NCBI RefSeq assembly: GCF_000499845.2
Contig: NC_023758.2
Location: 24,959,520 to 25,023,519 of the forward strand
DNA length: 64,000 nt
Direction of reading: 5' to 3'
From: Phaseolus vulgaris
Lineage: Eukaryota > Streptophyta > Magnoliopsida > Fabales > Fabaceae
In this document: positions 10,750-24,300 of the stretch, piece after piece
Layout: every line of letters starts with the position of its first letter
Numbering within the stretch: position 1 is the stretch's first letter
The notes under the pieces: generated by a model
The model's database searches: none
Told to the model about the DNA's origin: nothing
The model's input: the letters and a program-made list of their open reading frames with translations, nothing else
Position numbers and translations under genes: made by a program

Positions 10750-11640
10750 GATAAGTTAACCTAGCTCGGTGTCAGTACGACTATCCGAACATAGGCGTTG
10801 TGTGAGACTAGTTTGTCTAGTGATTCCCTTGATCTAAGTGTAAGGTAAGACGACCTAGCTTGGTGTCAGTGTGACTACTTGAGTATAGGCGTCCTATGCG
10901 AGAAATGGTTATCTAGTGTCAGGGAAGATGACCCAGCTTAGTGTAGTACGACTACGTATAGGCGCCCTGTGCGTAAAACTGATGCAAAGGAAGTATTTGG
11001 CAAGGTAAGACGCCCTAACTTTTGTGTAAGAACGACTACCAAGTATAGACACCCTGCAGATTGATTTGTTATGACTAAGTGGTTTAATTCAGTGTCAGGT
11101 AAGACAACCTAGCTCAGCGTAAGTATGATTACCCGGGTATAGGCACCTTATGCGTAAAGTTGATACAGATTAAGTATTTAGGCAAGGTAAGACTACCTCG
11201 CTCGGTGTAAGAACAACTACTCGAGTACAAGCACTCTGCAAACTAATTTGTTATGGCGAAATCATTTGATTCAAAGTAAGGAAAGACGACTTAACTCGGT
11301 GTAAGAGCGACTGCCCTAAGCACTATGCGATTTGGTTTGTTATGACTGGAAAAACGTCCTAGCTCGGAGTAAGTCAAGTCGTTCAGTGGTGAGTTTGTTA
11401 GATTTGGTACATGGTAAGTCAGGCTAACACGGAGTGTGAACGATCACCCGAGTTTAGGCGTTCTATGAAATTATTAGATGATATGTGGTTAAATCCTTTG
11501 ATTATATATATGAATAAGGCGGTTGGGCGCAGAGCAAGTGTGATTATCCGAGCAGGCGCTTTGCGAAGCAAGGCTCAGAGAAGTCATGATAGGCAGTCTT
11601 TGGCCCAGTTTGCAAAGCAAAACCTATGCAAGTGAGTATA
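10750..11640. repeat. degenerate direct repeats, about 65-100 bp spacing
   Basis: About nine or ten diverged copies of a unit built around GACCTAGCTCGGTGTAAG and ACGACTACCCGAGTATAGGC occur at about 10757, 10851, 10929, 11008, 11104, 11190, 11286, 11353, 11425 and 11520. They lie between pol and the antisense ORF, where Tat-type elements often carry tandem repeats (family knowledge). No coding capacity is seen. Confidence 0.7.
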
Positions 11641-11984
11641 GGCTCGCCTTAGCTATGGATTTATAGTTCTTCAAAAGGTTAGTTCTCTCTCAAGTGGAAA
11701 CTCCACGGTTTTTCATGCTTAGATTCACCTAAGTTGAATTCTTGTTATCTTTATTACTTCATGCTCAGGATGTGGAGACGAGTTAGTGTAAGTAAGGTAT
11801 CCACATGTGTATTGATAATAGTTGTTATTTTCATACTTAAGAATTCGTAAAGGTTTTGAGTAACTATACATGACAAAGTAATTTAAAGGCCTGAAAGGAG
11901 AAAAACAAAGATGTTAATAACATAAAGTCACACAATGTTCAAAGGGTAAGCAAATTGTAGCATATTACAAACCATTAAGCGTTC

Positions 11985-13740
11985 AAGTTAATCATCCCTT
12001 AGTTGGCCATCAACCACGATTTTACCCAGACCGAGTTCGATGAAGTCCAAAGAGGGATGAAGTGTTGTTGCTTGTTCAACAACTGCCTCGAATCCTACAA
12101 GGTAGGATTAGGCAACATCTTATTTAAAGGAATTTGTGGCTTTGGCAAGAGTTTCATCTTTGAGGGTCAACTCCCTTTTTAACTTGTCAACTTCGACCAG
12201 CAGTGTGTTTCTTTCTTCAGCCAGGCTAGCTGCCTCATAGGCTTGATCTGCTACCTACTGAGCTCAGTTCCTTGCCTCCTTAGACTTTTCAACTTAAAGT
12301 CATTCGGCTTTTTGAAGTAGGCCCTTTGAATGTTCGAGCTCAGAATGAAGGTGTTCTATCTTTTTGCAGAGCTCCAAATTCTCTAGGACATTTTAATCTT
12401 TTGTTGCCTTTCGAGCTCTTGTCTTTGAAATGGCCAAGCATCCCATGGCAAAAGCCTGCCCGATTTGCTTCATGGCGTCACGATATAGTTGATCTTCGTT
12501 GTGGGCCATGAGCCTGTCTTTGTAGTTGCTAGGCAGGAAGGTGTGTTTACCATAGGTGGGGACGCCGAAGCTCGGGATCCCACAAGCTCTTCCCCTTAGA
12601 GCTCTTCCCTTCGCCCTCTTGGATAACAATCACATCTCGGGACGGAGCCTAGCCTTCTGAATGAGCAACATGTTGAGGAGGAGCTCGTCCATCCGAGTGA
12701 GAATGCTCAATGGGGGCAACAATTGCCTTCCTTTTTTTTTGGAAAACAAGTCCCGAAGTGGTATCCTCATCTTGCTTAGTCGAGGCTTGAGTAGTAGTGG
12801 CTGGAGCTTTTTGTTTTTGTGCTAAGGAATCCTTGGGCATGTTGGCTGCTGCCCTCATCCTTTTGGCTATCTCGCCTAGCTCCTTCTTGCTGATATGGGA
12901 CAACATCGTAAAGAAAATAAGTAAATGGTTAGTAAATGGTGGTAGGGTTATTTTCACCAAGAGTGGGAAATAAGGAGTACTAGTATAAGTCTTCAAGTCA
13001 CGGGAAGGTACTCTTTGGATATTAGGTAGGAGGTTTTGAAGACAACCTTCAAGCTTGTCAAGAATTGGCAGATCCCTTAGTCTTTGGGTGATAGCTCTTC
13101 CAGGCGCTGAGCACTTCGAAATTTGGCTCGGAGGTCAAATATAAGAGAAATCCATCCAAAAGGGCTAGATCTCCTGTGGAGTCTCAGAGTTTAACGAACT
13201 TACCTTTGAAGTTTTTGTATGAAGATTGGAAGAAGGTAAGTAAAGCTCTTCCAGGTACATTATTCAAGGACACCCATAGTTTGCTACTTACGTGTTTGGT
13301 TTCAAAGAAGTATAAAAAGACTTCAATAGACGGTGATATGCCAAACTGAGCACATAGAATAATGAAAGTGCAAATGAATGTCCATCTATTAGGGTGTAGC
13401 TGGGCAAGGACGACATTGAGCTCAGTCAAAAGCTCTTTTTCGAAAATGGACAAAGGGAGATGCAAGAGGACCTTTTTGAAAAAGGTAGCATAAAAGAAAC
13501 AGAACGGACCCTTGAGGTCCGAGGACTAATCGCAATAGATGAGTTTGCCCTCTCTACACTCTACGATTTTACATGACTCTCATGTTTCTTACTCATCATA
13601 CAACCATTCTCTTTTAAATCTCTTAGGCATTGATGGGTGGTGTAGTAAGAGGTTTCTTTCAAAAGATCTTTTTTAGCCCAGGGGTACAAGACGCTGTAAT
13701 TCATTGTCAAACATAGTTAGAATAAGCAAACACAAACAAA
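11985..13740 (-). pseudogene. antisense ORF (aORF) of Tat-type gypsy element
   Basis: On the - strand, read from about 13700 downwards, there is a plant 'gypsy-type transposon' domain (LPLSIFEKELLTELNVVLAQ, then CAQFGISPSIEVFLYFFE, 13465-13184). A Ser/Lys/Gln-rich middle follows (12996-12649), then a helical C-terminal part with coiled-coil character (AYEAASLAEERNTLL and LVGFEAVVEQATTLHP, about 12240-12030). Several stops and frameshifts interrupt it. Proteins of this kind are encoded opposite to pol in Tat/Retand/Ogre elements; their function is unknown. It lies downstream of pol and is transcribed towards it. Confidence 0.72.
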
Positions 13741-14440
13741 GCATATATACTTGATTGAACAAATCAATGGTAAAACAAAAGCACATTCCATGCAACATCA
13801 TCAGCCAGTTAATCATTAATGAAGACAGGAATTACCTGATTGACACGAGTGGACATGTATGACGATGAAGGAGAAAGCGCGAAAGAACTTCAACGAGCAA
13901 GAACACCAGAATGCGAAAGTTGCATAAGAAAGTTGAAGTGAGTTAAATGGATGGTTTGTGCTAATGAAGTTAAGTTGGATACCTGGTAACGGAGATGAGC
14001 TTGGCGCAACGATGATGGTAGAGGCACGAGAGTGAGAAGGCAGCGTCAAGGAGAAGCTTCTGAAGCAAGGAGAAATGAAATAGTGTGGCGCTAAGTGAAA
14101 CTCGTGTAAGGTATATGCAAAAGGTGGAATTTGAAACGGTAAGGTTTTCTCCACCGTCGATGTTGCACCACGTGTACGCTCTCGATTAAGTGTGGTGAGA
14201 CGTCTCCTCATAAATGCTTCGTTCACCGCACCTCACGTACCGCTGGAGAAAACATCACGTCAATTGCCAAAACGCTAAAAAGTCTCTTCGCCTGGTCAAG
14301 CTCGACTCAAGCCTGGGGGATTCCGTATGAGCCTGAATGCTTGAAATATCGGTCCAAGCATTTGGCTATGGTCAGCTCGGCTTTAGGCCCAAAAGACGGG
14401 TCATGGGCTCGATCCAATTTTAATGGTAAGCTCGGTAAAA

Positions 14441-15392
14441 AATAATTAAAGAACAAAAAATATTAAGTTTGGTCATATGTTATTATAATGCATACGTTAG
14501 TTAAATATATATTTATGAATATACAAGTTGTTAATTAAGTAGCCAGCACCCGTGAATAAAGGTGCACGAGATTCTTTTCTGTTGATAGCACAGTGAGTAA
14601 AGGTGCCTGTAGACATAATATCTTTATGTTATATATGCTTTAAGTTGAGATTATATTCTCGTGAGTGAAAGTTGTTAAAGGGATAACTATAAAAGAGACT
14701 TGAGACCCCAAAAAAGGTATGCTGTTTTTTAATACTTGAGACTGAAACTGTTTACTATTTTGTATGCGATTTAATCATTAGAGTGTAAGAAACAGATAAA
14801 GCCCCTTCCTAGTAGAGCATTGTTCCAGTGCACCAAGATGATAGACTAGAAGCAGAACTCTGCATTCAGTCCAACCGAATGTCGACCGACGAGAACAATA
14901 CAAGCCTCATTGACCCCACTTTTCCAACTGGCTTAGTAAAAAACTCGGAAAACTTTTGTAGCATGACATAAGACGTTCCAAGGACAAGTATATTTCCCTT
15001 GGGAGTCTCTTGTTTGACCAAAAAAGTGTAGCTACAACAAGATAGAGGCCATATGCCGAAGTTATTTTAGTATACCTTTCATTCTGGATTTCTGTAACAT
15101 TAAGATAAATTATGGATTGATTTTTAGTTTCACATATACAGAGAGTGAAAATTTTATAAATGAACATATCAATTTGCGTTCAAATTCAATCTATTATTAA
15201 TGTAAAACTTGATCAAATCCAACCATGAACACAAGATTAATTGGAAATGGTGTTATCCAGTAATATCTATATAAGCACTGTAACACTATTGCCTCATTAT
15301 TTTTTATTTCCTCGATGTTTTCTGTACACTAAATTACAAAAGAATGGTTTTGAAGGGTATTATGAATTCTGTCAAACTAATCTTCCATAGAC
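14441..15392. other. AT-rich DNA and probable MLH3 3' flank
   Basis: Between the gypsy remnant and the MLH3 stop there is AT-rich DNA. It contains two similar pieces around GTGAATAAAGGTGC (near 14554) and GTGAGTAAAGGTGC (near 14593). The bases just right of 15180 probably include the MLH3 3' UTR and poly(A) region. I see no gene here. Confidence 0.5.
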
Positions 15393-18300
15393 TCAAGTTC
15401 CACTAGCAGGATTTAAACGCTGTACTACACGTTCAACGCATACTTTATGTTTATGTAATCCATGCCATTCGTCACTTGAAGACTCGTTCATCAGTCGAAG
15501 CTTGGCTATCTGATTATGCAGTGCCTCCAAGTTAACTAGAGGAACAGTTGTTGGTCGCCCATGAGCACACTGAACAGAAAATTCCAAATTTGTCATGAAC
15601 ACTGCCTTTCCTGTCTTAGATACACAAACGTGGAAACGTATATCTCTTACTTGGAAACAAAGCGATGTATGCTTTAGCTCTTCAACTAGAAGGGAACATT
15701 CTGATGGTAGCAATGAATCCCCAAACATAATTGCACCTTCAAAAACGAGCATTATTGATAAAATTAAAGGAATATTACCGATGACTGCAATATTCCCTTA
15801 CAAGATGAGAGGAACAGATGGGAGTTTCATTGCATGCTAAATGAAGGAACAATGTCCTAATTTCAGAAAATAGGAAGACGTTTCCCACGAACAGGGAGAT
15901 AAAATAAACGTATCAATACAGCTTTTGCACATAATTATGTACAGAGCTTAATTTACTTAACTGCAGAAATGAGCCTAGATTTGTATAAGGAAACATGCAA
16001 GCACAAGAAGACTTTCCAAACTCCTGAGCATGTATTGCAGGGGTTAATACGGTTACGCACCTCTGCATGCCTTCGAATTTAACACTCGTATGACAGAGGG
16101 TGGCATTGTTGACGATCCATCAGTGTCAGCAAGCTGGAAAGGTAATGATATATTGGAAGTTAGAAAAGAATAAAATGTCTGACTATTACGGAGACGACTT
16201 AGAAAGGAATTTGATCAGGATGCTTATAACCTGCTGAAGAAATTCTAAAAGATCAACATCATTTAATTTGACCCCTAAAATACACGGTACCTACAAGTTG
16301 TTATTAAAATCAGTAATATGCAAAACATGCATTTAAAATTCAAAACTAAATAAAAAAATTAAAATTTTAAAATTTTCTGCTAGTAAAAAGAAAAATTGAA
16401 GGGGAAAAAAGAAACAAGTGTTGACCGCAATAAGTGTGATTGTCGTTTGTTGTCTTTTTATAATATCCAAATTCCTGCAAAGGCAATCAAAATTATAAAT
16501 TAATAAAACATGAATAAAAAATTGGAAGTTTTTAGACCTAACAAATTATTCTATTGTTCAATTTTGAACCCAAACAATGGTTTAATTGGTAGGAAGAGAA
16601 ATCTTATATGATGCAAGCCATGAACAATAAATATGCTGTAACATAGATTATCTACTAACAACCTTGGTCAAGGTAAATATACAAACTCTAAAGGGAAGCA
16701 AGAGAGGTATACCTTCTAAAGGACTCCGAATTTTTAGCATGAATGTTGCAGATCCAGCCCCAATCTTTAATCTGTTCGCTATAACTATGAAGTAGTTGAT
16801 AACCAATCTCTGGCAGTACCTGTATCATGCATCTTACTAGCAGAGTAAGAATTTTAAGATTTGGAAAAATGTCATAATCAATGTTGACATCAAATTCTCT
16901 AATTCATAGGGTGCATACCAGTTCCAGTTCAGCATGTAGATAGGTTACTGTTTTTGCTTCTCCTGACAATACCTAAGTATTTGACTAGTTTCATGAGTAA
17001 CACTGGAGAATATTTGTGATAGACTCAGTATGAACAAGTTTACCTTTTGACGCAAGTCTTCCAGTCTGATTCTTTCATCTGCTGCATGCTGTAAAAGGAG
17101 TACTACTATTAAAGTTACCCCAAATTTCCTCCTTGGGTTCTTACTGATTAGAAAAATGTGCATTTATTATATCTGTTAGCAGGCATTTCTGAAGCTTTAT
17201 TTATTATTTATAGTAATGAACTAAAGTCAAGCTGAGAGGTCCAACATAATGCATTAAGAGAGAGAGGAGCAATGGGTCTATATAGAAGAGGAAAAGGATG
17301 TTGAGGAGAGATAGTTGTGTAGTGCTAAAGTGAGTATACCTGTTTGAAAGGATACGGTAATTCAGAGTTTAATAAATAGTTGTGGGTTACGTGCTTTGAG
17401 CAATACAGGTTACCCGGATTGAATTCTATTAAAATATCTGTTTCTCCTAGGTATATCTTGTCCTCCAATCTTTGGGCTTAAAAATGATGAAACTGTCTGT
17501 AATGGTGGCACATATAGGCACAAGGGAAATCCCTAAGCTACCTAAGTTTGGTCTTCCTCATGGCTCATCAAACCATCACCCTTCTTTACACCCCAAGGAA
17601 AAAATGCAGATAAACTAAACATGCAGTGTGAATGTGTTAAATAGTAAGGACTAAGAGTTTGTTGTAACTGTCCAACAGCTGTTAGAACTTTCTAACATTG
17701 TCATCCGTAACTAACCAACCTAGATACAATGATATACACTTATAAAGAGATACTCAAGAAGAGTATTCTCTTGCAATGTTGCAAAATAAATATAGGAACA
17801 CTGGTTTATTGTGTCAAGATGAAATTGTATACATGTAGGAAAATATAACTAGTGTTCCCGAGTAAAAGTATATTTGCCAGTTTGCAGGATGACAAGCAGA
17901 CAAACTTTCAGATACAAGGAATTGCATGATTTCTAATAGAGCTCCTGGCTATTGACATTTCAAGTCACAGAAGCTATTGTACTATTGTTATCATCAGTTT
18001 AGCATCGTTTCATAAAGGACTCAGTGCACCTAAAAATGAAATTCAACCATACTGCTATAATATGCAATAGACAAACCTGATCAATAACAGCAAGGGTTCT
18101 GCCAGCCACAACTGGAATGAATTTTTTATCCACCTGATGCAAAACTTTAGAATCCTCAAGACATTTCTTACTGATAGTTTCAGGAATCAATGAATCTCCA
18201 GCAAGATGCAAGAATCCAGAAGAAATGTCAAGTATATTGTTTCGACATTCAATATTAGCCGGTTTATCATTCTTCTGTGCAAAGGTCATAATAATAGTCA

Positions 18301-21300
18301 GATCAAATAGACATCCTCCATACGAATAATTGTCGTCTATGTAACATCATAGGCCTCTAAAATATTGACAACATAACTGTAATATTAGGTGAGCAATTCC
18401 TCCACTTAGTCCCAAAATCTATGGAATCTTGCACATCCTTAGAGCACAATTCTGAAATACCAGATAGTAAGGGTTTAATAGAAGGTTAACCACTGAATTC
18501 AACTATTGATTGATTGTATTAATATGAAAGAAATAGCAAGCATGAAAATATTCAATTGTTGATCATATAAACATAAATAAATTTCAAGCATAACCCAAAT
18601 AAATAACAATTAACATTTTTTATGTAGAAGACGATGCAAGTAAAACAAAACTTCCATATTTATTGGCCTTTTGATTTGGGCAGAAAATACTAAACACATC
18701 CAGCTTTACATAGCCTCAAGAAATTAATTGTAACAAAACTAAAAATTTTAGAATTAAATAAGTAGCTCAAAATAATCTGTAAAGACAAACATGCTACAAA
18801 GAAAAGGTTCGGCAATCTGAATATATGATTCTGAGCCATAACCAAGGTACTTCAAAGGAGCTCATCTTGTCATATCAGACATCAGTTTTACCAACACATT
18901 GAACTTACCCCCAATTGGAGCACTGTTTTGAATGTTGAAACTCTCAAGTTCTTCAATCTCTGTTATGTCATTAACCTGCATAGCACCCAGAACCTCTGAA
19001 GTTTGTTTCACATTGATTCTAGAATCAGTGCAAAACCACAAGGGTCAGTATGAATTTATTCCCAACATTTAAGCAGCTTTTATGAAATAAAATATCATCC
19101 TACTTGAATTCTTGTAATAAGAGATCTTTAGTGCTTTGGTGATGAGCAACAGGAGGCTGTTGATGATATTTAGAATTACTAGCTTCTGCATATTCAAAAG
19201 CATTGGTTCCAATTTGTGCTATTCGGAAATGTTGCTACATAATAAAAGGGAACAAAGGAGAAAAATAAAAGGAAGAAAATGAAAAACCTCCATGATTGAA
19301 AGCAGGGTTATACACTCGGTCAATCTGTCTTTTGGCTTTTATTTCTGAAGGATGATTTAAAGAGAAAAACCTCCTTTTGCTTCTATAAAAAGGAGGAGCT
19401 GAAATGCTTCTTCTAGATCTTTCATGATTTCCTTCCAAAATTGAATTTCTAAATTGATCTGTTTTGCCTTTGTTCTTGTTAGGCCTCTTGCAGCTTTTAA
19501 AACATGACTTTGGCAACAGCCAGTCTAGCTCCTTGTTTAACATATCTGACCTTTTTGTAGAATATATGTCACTAAAATCAGGGCAGTCAACTCGTTTGTT
19601 GAATATTTCACCAGAATCACCAGCAACATCAAAATTAAATCCAATATTTGCATAACTTGATGCAGAGTGATGCTGGTTGGTATTCCATGACATATTGTAG
19701 CTGAAATTGAACTCATTTTCTCTTTCATCTAAACGTTTTTTATGATGGACCCATTTAAAGCATCTAGATTCTCCTCCAAGATCATCTTTAATATCAGTTG
19801 TACGATAAAAACCCAGTGCATGTGCTTGGGATGAGGATTTTGGGTAGAGAGGATGGCATTCAAAATTGGATGACAGATCATCTGACTCAGAGCTTCCTAT
19901 TCTTGATGCTGAGTAGCATAAATCTGAAGGGAGACAGTTTTCTTCAGCCAATTCTCTTTCAAGAAAATCGGAATTTTTTGACATCTTTAATTTTTTTTTT
20001 ACTTCCGGATAGGGATGGACATATAAATCCTTACCACTTCTATAATCCTCCCCAGTATTCTTCTTGCTACAAAAGCTATCAGTTTGGAGTTCATATTTAT
20101 CATTTACAGATAAATCTTTCTTAGGCAGGATACTTCCTAGTGTAGAGCATCCCCTTATAAAAGGTTTCTGCAAATCCCCATTAATATCTACATCATAACT
20201 GTACCCATCGTAGTTATAGTGTAAATCATCTTGAAATGATTCACTGATCACATCGGCTCCTTTATGGAATTTTCTTCCATGTGAAGAACTTGGTTCATCA
20301 AAAGGTACATCATTTAAATCCTTACCACTTATACAATCCTCCCCTGTATTCCGCTTGCTACAAAAGCTATCAGTTTGGATTTCATATCCATCATTTTTTA
20401 CAAAGAAATCTTTCTTGTGCAGGATACTTCCTAGAGTAGAGCATCCCTTTAGAAAAGATTTCTGCAAATCCCCATTAATATTTACATCATAACTGTACTC
20501 ATTGCAGTTAAAATGTAAATCATCTTGAAATGTTTCACTGTTCACATCAGCTTCTTTATGGAATTTTCTTCCATGTGAAGAACTCGGTGCATGAAAAGGT
20601 ACACAATCATTTAAACTTTCTATAGCTGGTATTTCATCATAAAAAAGGTTATCTCCTTTCAATGAACTGCTGCTATCACGCATCAGCAAACCGTTTGGCC
20701 TTCTTGTCACAGTGGATATGCACTTGGCATGTGAATCATCATCCAATAAGTTGCCAGAATAACCAGTCTGAAAAAGAGAGTCTCCAATACTTTGTTTCTC
20801 TTTGAACATCGCGGCCTCCATGTAACCAATGGAGGTTCTAACATCTTCCCTGTTAGATTGATGATAGTTACCTTCAATTAGCTTGTCCGAAGTAGAAAAG
20901 AATAGATCTAGGCAATCCTTACGATTTTGGTTTCTAAACTTTGATATATCTGCATCAAAGATGTATGGCAACAATCTTCAAAGGTTAAAAGAGAAAGCAA
21001 ACCATTGTAGCATATAAATCATTAAAGCAATGTTTTTCTGCAAAATAAGGACCTTATTTTATCTTAAAAAATATATAAGATGAAGACAAAACCACAAATG
21101 TGAATGGTTAAAAATGATCAGACTAAATTACTGCAACTGTAAAAGAAACTATTTGATGATGAAAATTACAAACTTTACCTGATTCGTCTGAAATGATGTT
21201 GACATATGCTTTCTCTTGTTGATCTTCTACCATGTATGCAGCTTGAATGATGGGCTCTACTGCAAGAATCTCAAATAATAGAATCATTAAAATTAGTAAT

Positions 21301-24300
21301 TCATTGAACTATATATCAATATGATGCAGTGAGAGGGTATACCAGAAGCTATGTTTTCCTCCCAGAATTGTTTGATGACCTTCTCAATGAAATTTAGAAT
21401 AGGTGTCCAATCCTTAAAATGTGTGGGAAAAAGAGACAATCACATTTATGCAGCGTGCATGGTTGTGATAAAAGAATTCATAGCAAAATTCAAATATGGG
21501 AAAAAGAAAGTTCAAACCTTCTGGTCATTGTTCCTTGGTGGAGTTAATTTACACCACCCAAAGTACATGAAGTATAATATAAAAGCAAGAAACTACTAGA
21601 ACCCTACAAAAATCATTTATGGAAACAAGAATGCATTCTCACCGCATTGAAGTACTAACAAGATAAAATGAGACACGAAAAGGTAAGCTAAGAAAAGCTT
21701 ACCTTGAATTTAACATACGTTTTTGATGGCTCAAAGGCCAAATCATACATAGATCGGGGGCAAGTTAAATTCAAGAGATAAGCTGGACCCGTCTGACACC
21801 TGCTTCTCTTCTTGTTTCGGAACTCATTATCAGTATTCCATGATTTCAGATGTTCAAACCTGATAGCCAGTTGATTCAGAAGCTTATGAATTGGGCCTTT
21901 GCAAACAAATTGCGAGTTAACATCTTAACATGTTAAGGTCAACAGTAAAAATGTTTAAAGCATTTGATTCTTTTCAGACATCAACAAGTCCACTCTGCCA
22001 ATCATACACAATTAAAAACGGTATAGTCACATGGATACAGACATACTGCAGGACCTGCAAAAATGCATCAAAATTTAAGGGAGATGACCCAGAAAGAATC
22101 TACACGCAAGGGTAACATGAAATAGACAATTGCCTTTTTATATTAGAAACATGAATCACCTTCATATTTAAAGTATTGCAAGGATTGGATATATATCCAG
22201 AGAGCTTTATGATATCATTTTCAACTTCTAAATAATGAAGAGAGCTTGTGACCTCTACCCCAAAGCCACTGGTTACAAGTGACAGAGGAGAAGAAGCAGA
22301 ATGTGTGCAGAACAGTTCATCCTCTCTAAATGTAAGGTATAAGAGAATGTTAGTCAACCAAAGAAAAGAAGATGAAAATTGTTTTGAATGGATATAATAT
22401 ACCTTTCAATATCAACAACTTTGAAGGAAATATTTGGACGCACAAGTGCAAGCCGCATTACACATTTCTTGATTGATTGCAGTACCTTATTGGGACTTCC
22501 AATTTAGAGATGGAATTCACGTCAATCCAAAAAATTTGAAACATAGTCATAGAGTTCATACAAGGTAACTACAACTTCAGAATACATATCACTTGTGTGG
22601 TAGGACAAGAGAAGAAGAACCTGGACAGTATGCATTTTCTCCGAACTGGTTGATTGTAAAATAAATCACGGACAACAACTAAAAGATACAAGGCCTCAAT
22701 TAGCAATCAAATCATTGTGCTAGAAGGATCAGAAAAAAAATCATCATCAAGAAAAAACTTTCTATCCAGATAAATGTAGTGCATATGGGCAGAAACTGAA
22801 GATTTCTCGGTGATAAATTATAAGAGCAAACAACTTAAATACGAACAATGGGAAAGATTATTTTCAAGTGGAGGGACTAAGACAGATTAAAATTTGTCTA
22901 AACAAGCAATCACCAAGTAGAAGATTTCACTACAGTGGCAATCCACCGTCCTAATTAACAACCATTCCATTCAATGGATGAGACTTAACAAATAAAACTG
23001 CAATCTCAGCAATGTGTGTGTGTGTGTCAATGCAATGTCCTAGTGTCCTATATTTTGGAAATTAATCATGTTGGAGTCTTTGGCCAGGCTGGACATCTAG
23101 AGTGGATGTCGAAGCCTATGATTCATAGATCTTGAGCATGGCTCCAAAGTTATGATTAGTAGCAATATCAACCAGTCAAAACATGCATTATCAACCAACC
23201 AACTACAAAAGACTACATGATAAACAATTGAATATAAAATTTAGCTCAGAATTCAAAATGGCAACTATCTTTTGTGAAAGAAAAGAGGAAGTGAAGGAAG
23301 ATTGAAGAATCCCATAAACCCTAGCTAAATAAAAGCTGCAAATAGCATTAAGTAAAGCTAATATACCTCCACCAACTAACCATGAAAAGCAGGAAATTTA
23401 TGGAAATATCTGCTAAAGGATAAAAATCGTATACATGTACATATATAAGAACCAAAAGAAAAATGAGAGAGCTATAAACCATAGAATAATAATCTCAGAT
23501 CTTAATTAGCTTGCATTGAAAATGAAAAGACAAAAAGGAATCACTGGAAATAAAAGGATTTTCACGACTCTAAATCCTATCATGTAAGAACCCATCAAAT
23601 TTCGGGAAAAAGAAAGCCATCCAAGTATTAGTTTCATTCTCGGACATGCAAGGAAAAAAGCAACTGTCAGATTCACCACAATTACTACCTGTGGTACCCA
23701 CTTCCTTTCTATCATCATCAATGCCGAGATATAAACACTTGCACCCCTGCAGTCAATTTAGAAACGTAAACTTAAACAAAACTTACATCAATGGCAGCTA
23801 TAATATAATTCATGTTTCCCAGAATAAAGCATGGGACGTTCTGCCCACCTTCAAAACTTTTTGATATCCATTTGGCCTTCCATGTGTTCTTGTCACAATT
23901 TCCAGCACAGAGACATCAGAAATGGAAGCCAAAGCCTCCCCACGGAAACCGAAATTCTCACTCGTAACATTGAGGTCAACCAAATTAAGAAATTTTGATG
24001 TTGCTGCTTGTTCAGTATACATACATAACATTATCAGAGGCAGCAAGGAAACTCAAATTCATGGAAGAATAAAAAGAAGGCTCCTCTTTTCCTTTGCATG
24101 TAATATAACCTAACAAAAGTCACTCATCATAGCTTCTTGGATCTTGTGATACATTGCAACAGACTACAATGGTCTGATTACTCTAGTTACTTTTATTAAC
24201 TAATATTTTAGAATCGAATAACCAAAAACTCCTTTTAATACAAATTTCCCAACACTGATCGCAAGGAAAGCTGCATATACAAACTACAAGAATATGGAAA

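Larger units (their letters stand above)
3185..14440 (+). mobile_element. decayed Ty3/gypsy retrotransposon, Tat-type, with antisense ORF
   Basis: Reading along the + strand one finds gag, protease, reverse transcriptase, RNase H and integrase remnants in gypsy order. They are followed by a block of degenerate direct repeats and then a long ORF remnant on the opposite strand. An antisense ORF behind pol and a second RNase H-like domain are hallmarks of the plant Tat lineage (Retand/Ogre relatives; family knowledge). No 5' LTR is visible before gag. A purine-rich tract (GCCTGGGGGAT, near 14312) may be the polypurine tract, with a truncated 3' LTR after it, but I could not confirm this. All coding parts carry stops and frameshifts, so the copy is dead. 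It is split by a nested copia insertion at 5940-8142. It sits in the PIG-H/MLH3 intergenic space. Confidence 0.82.

Noticed and set aside
13816..14226. A 136-residue Ser/Thr/Arg/Pro-rich open frame on the - strand.
   Set aside because: It lies in the non-coding end of the gypsy element upstream of the antisense ORF and has no recognisable domain. Probably leader or LTR-adjacent sequence.
15570..15650. Reading the last MLH3 exon straight through as one 119-residue frame.
   Set aside because: MutL homologues join SLCFQ directly to CAHGRP, and consensus splice sites bracket the extra 27 codons. An intron is the better reading, with retention kept as a finding.
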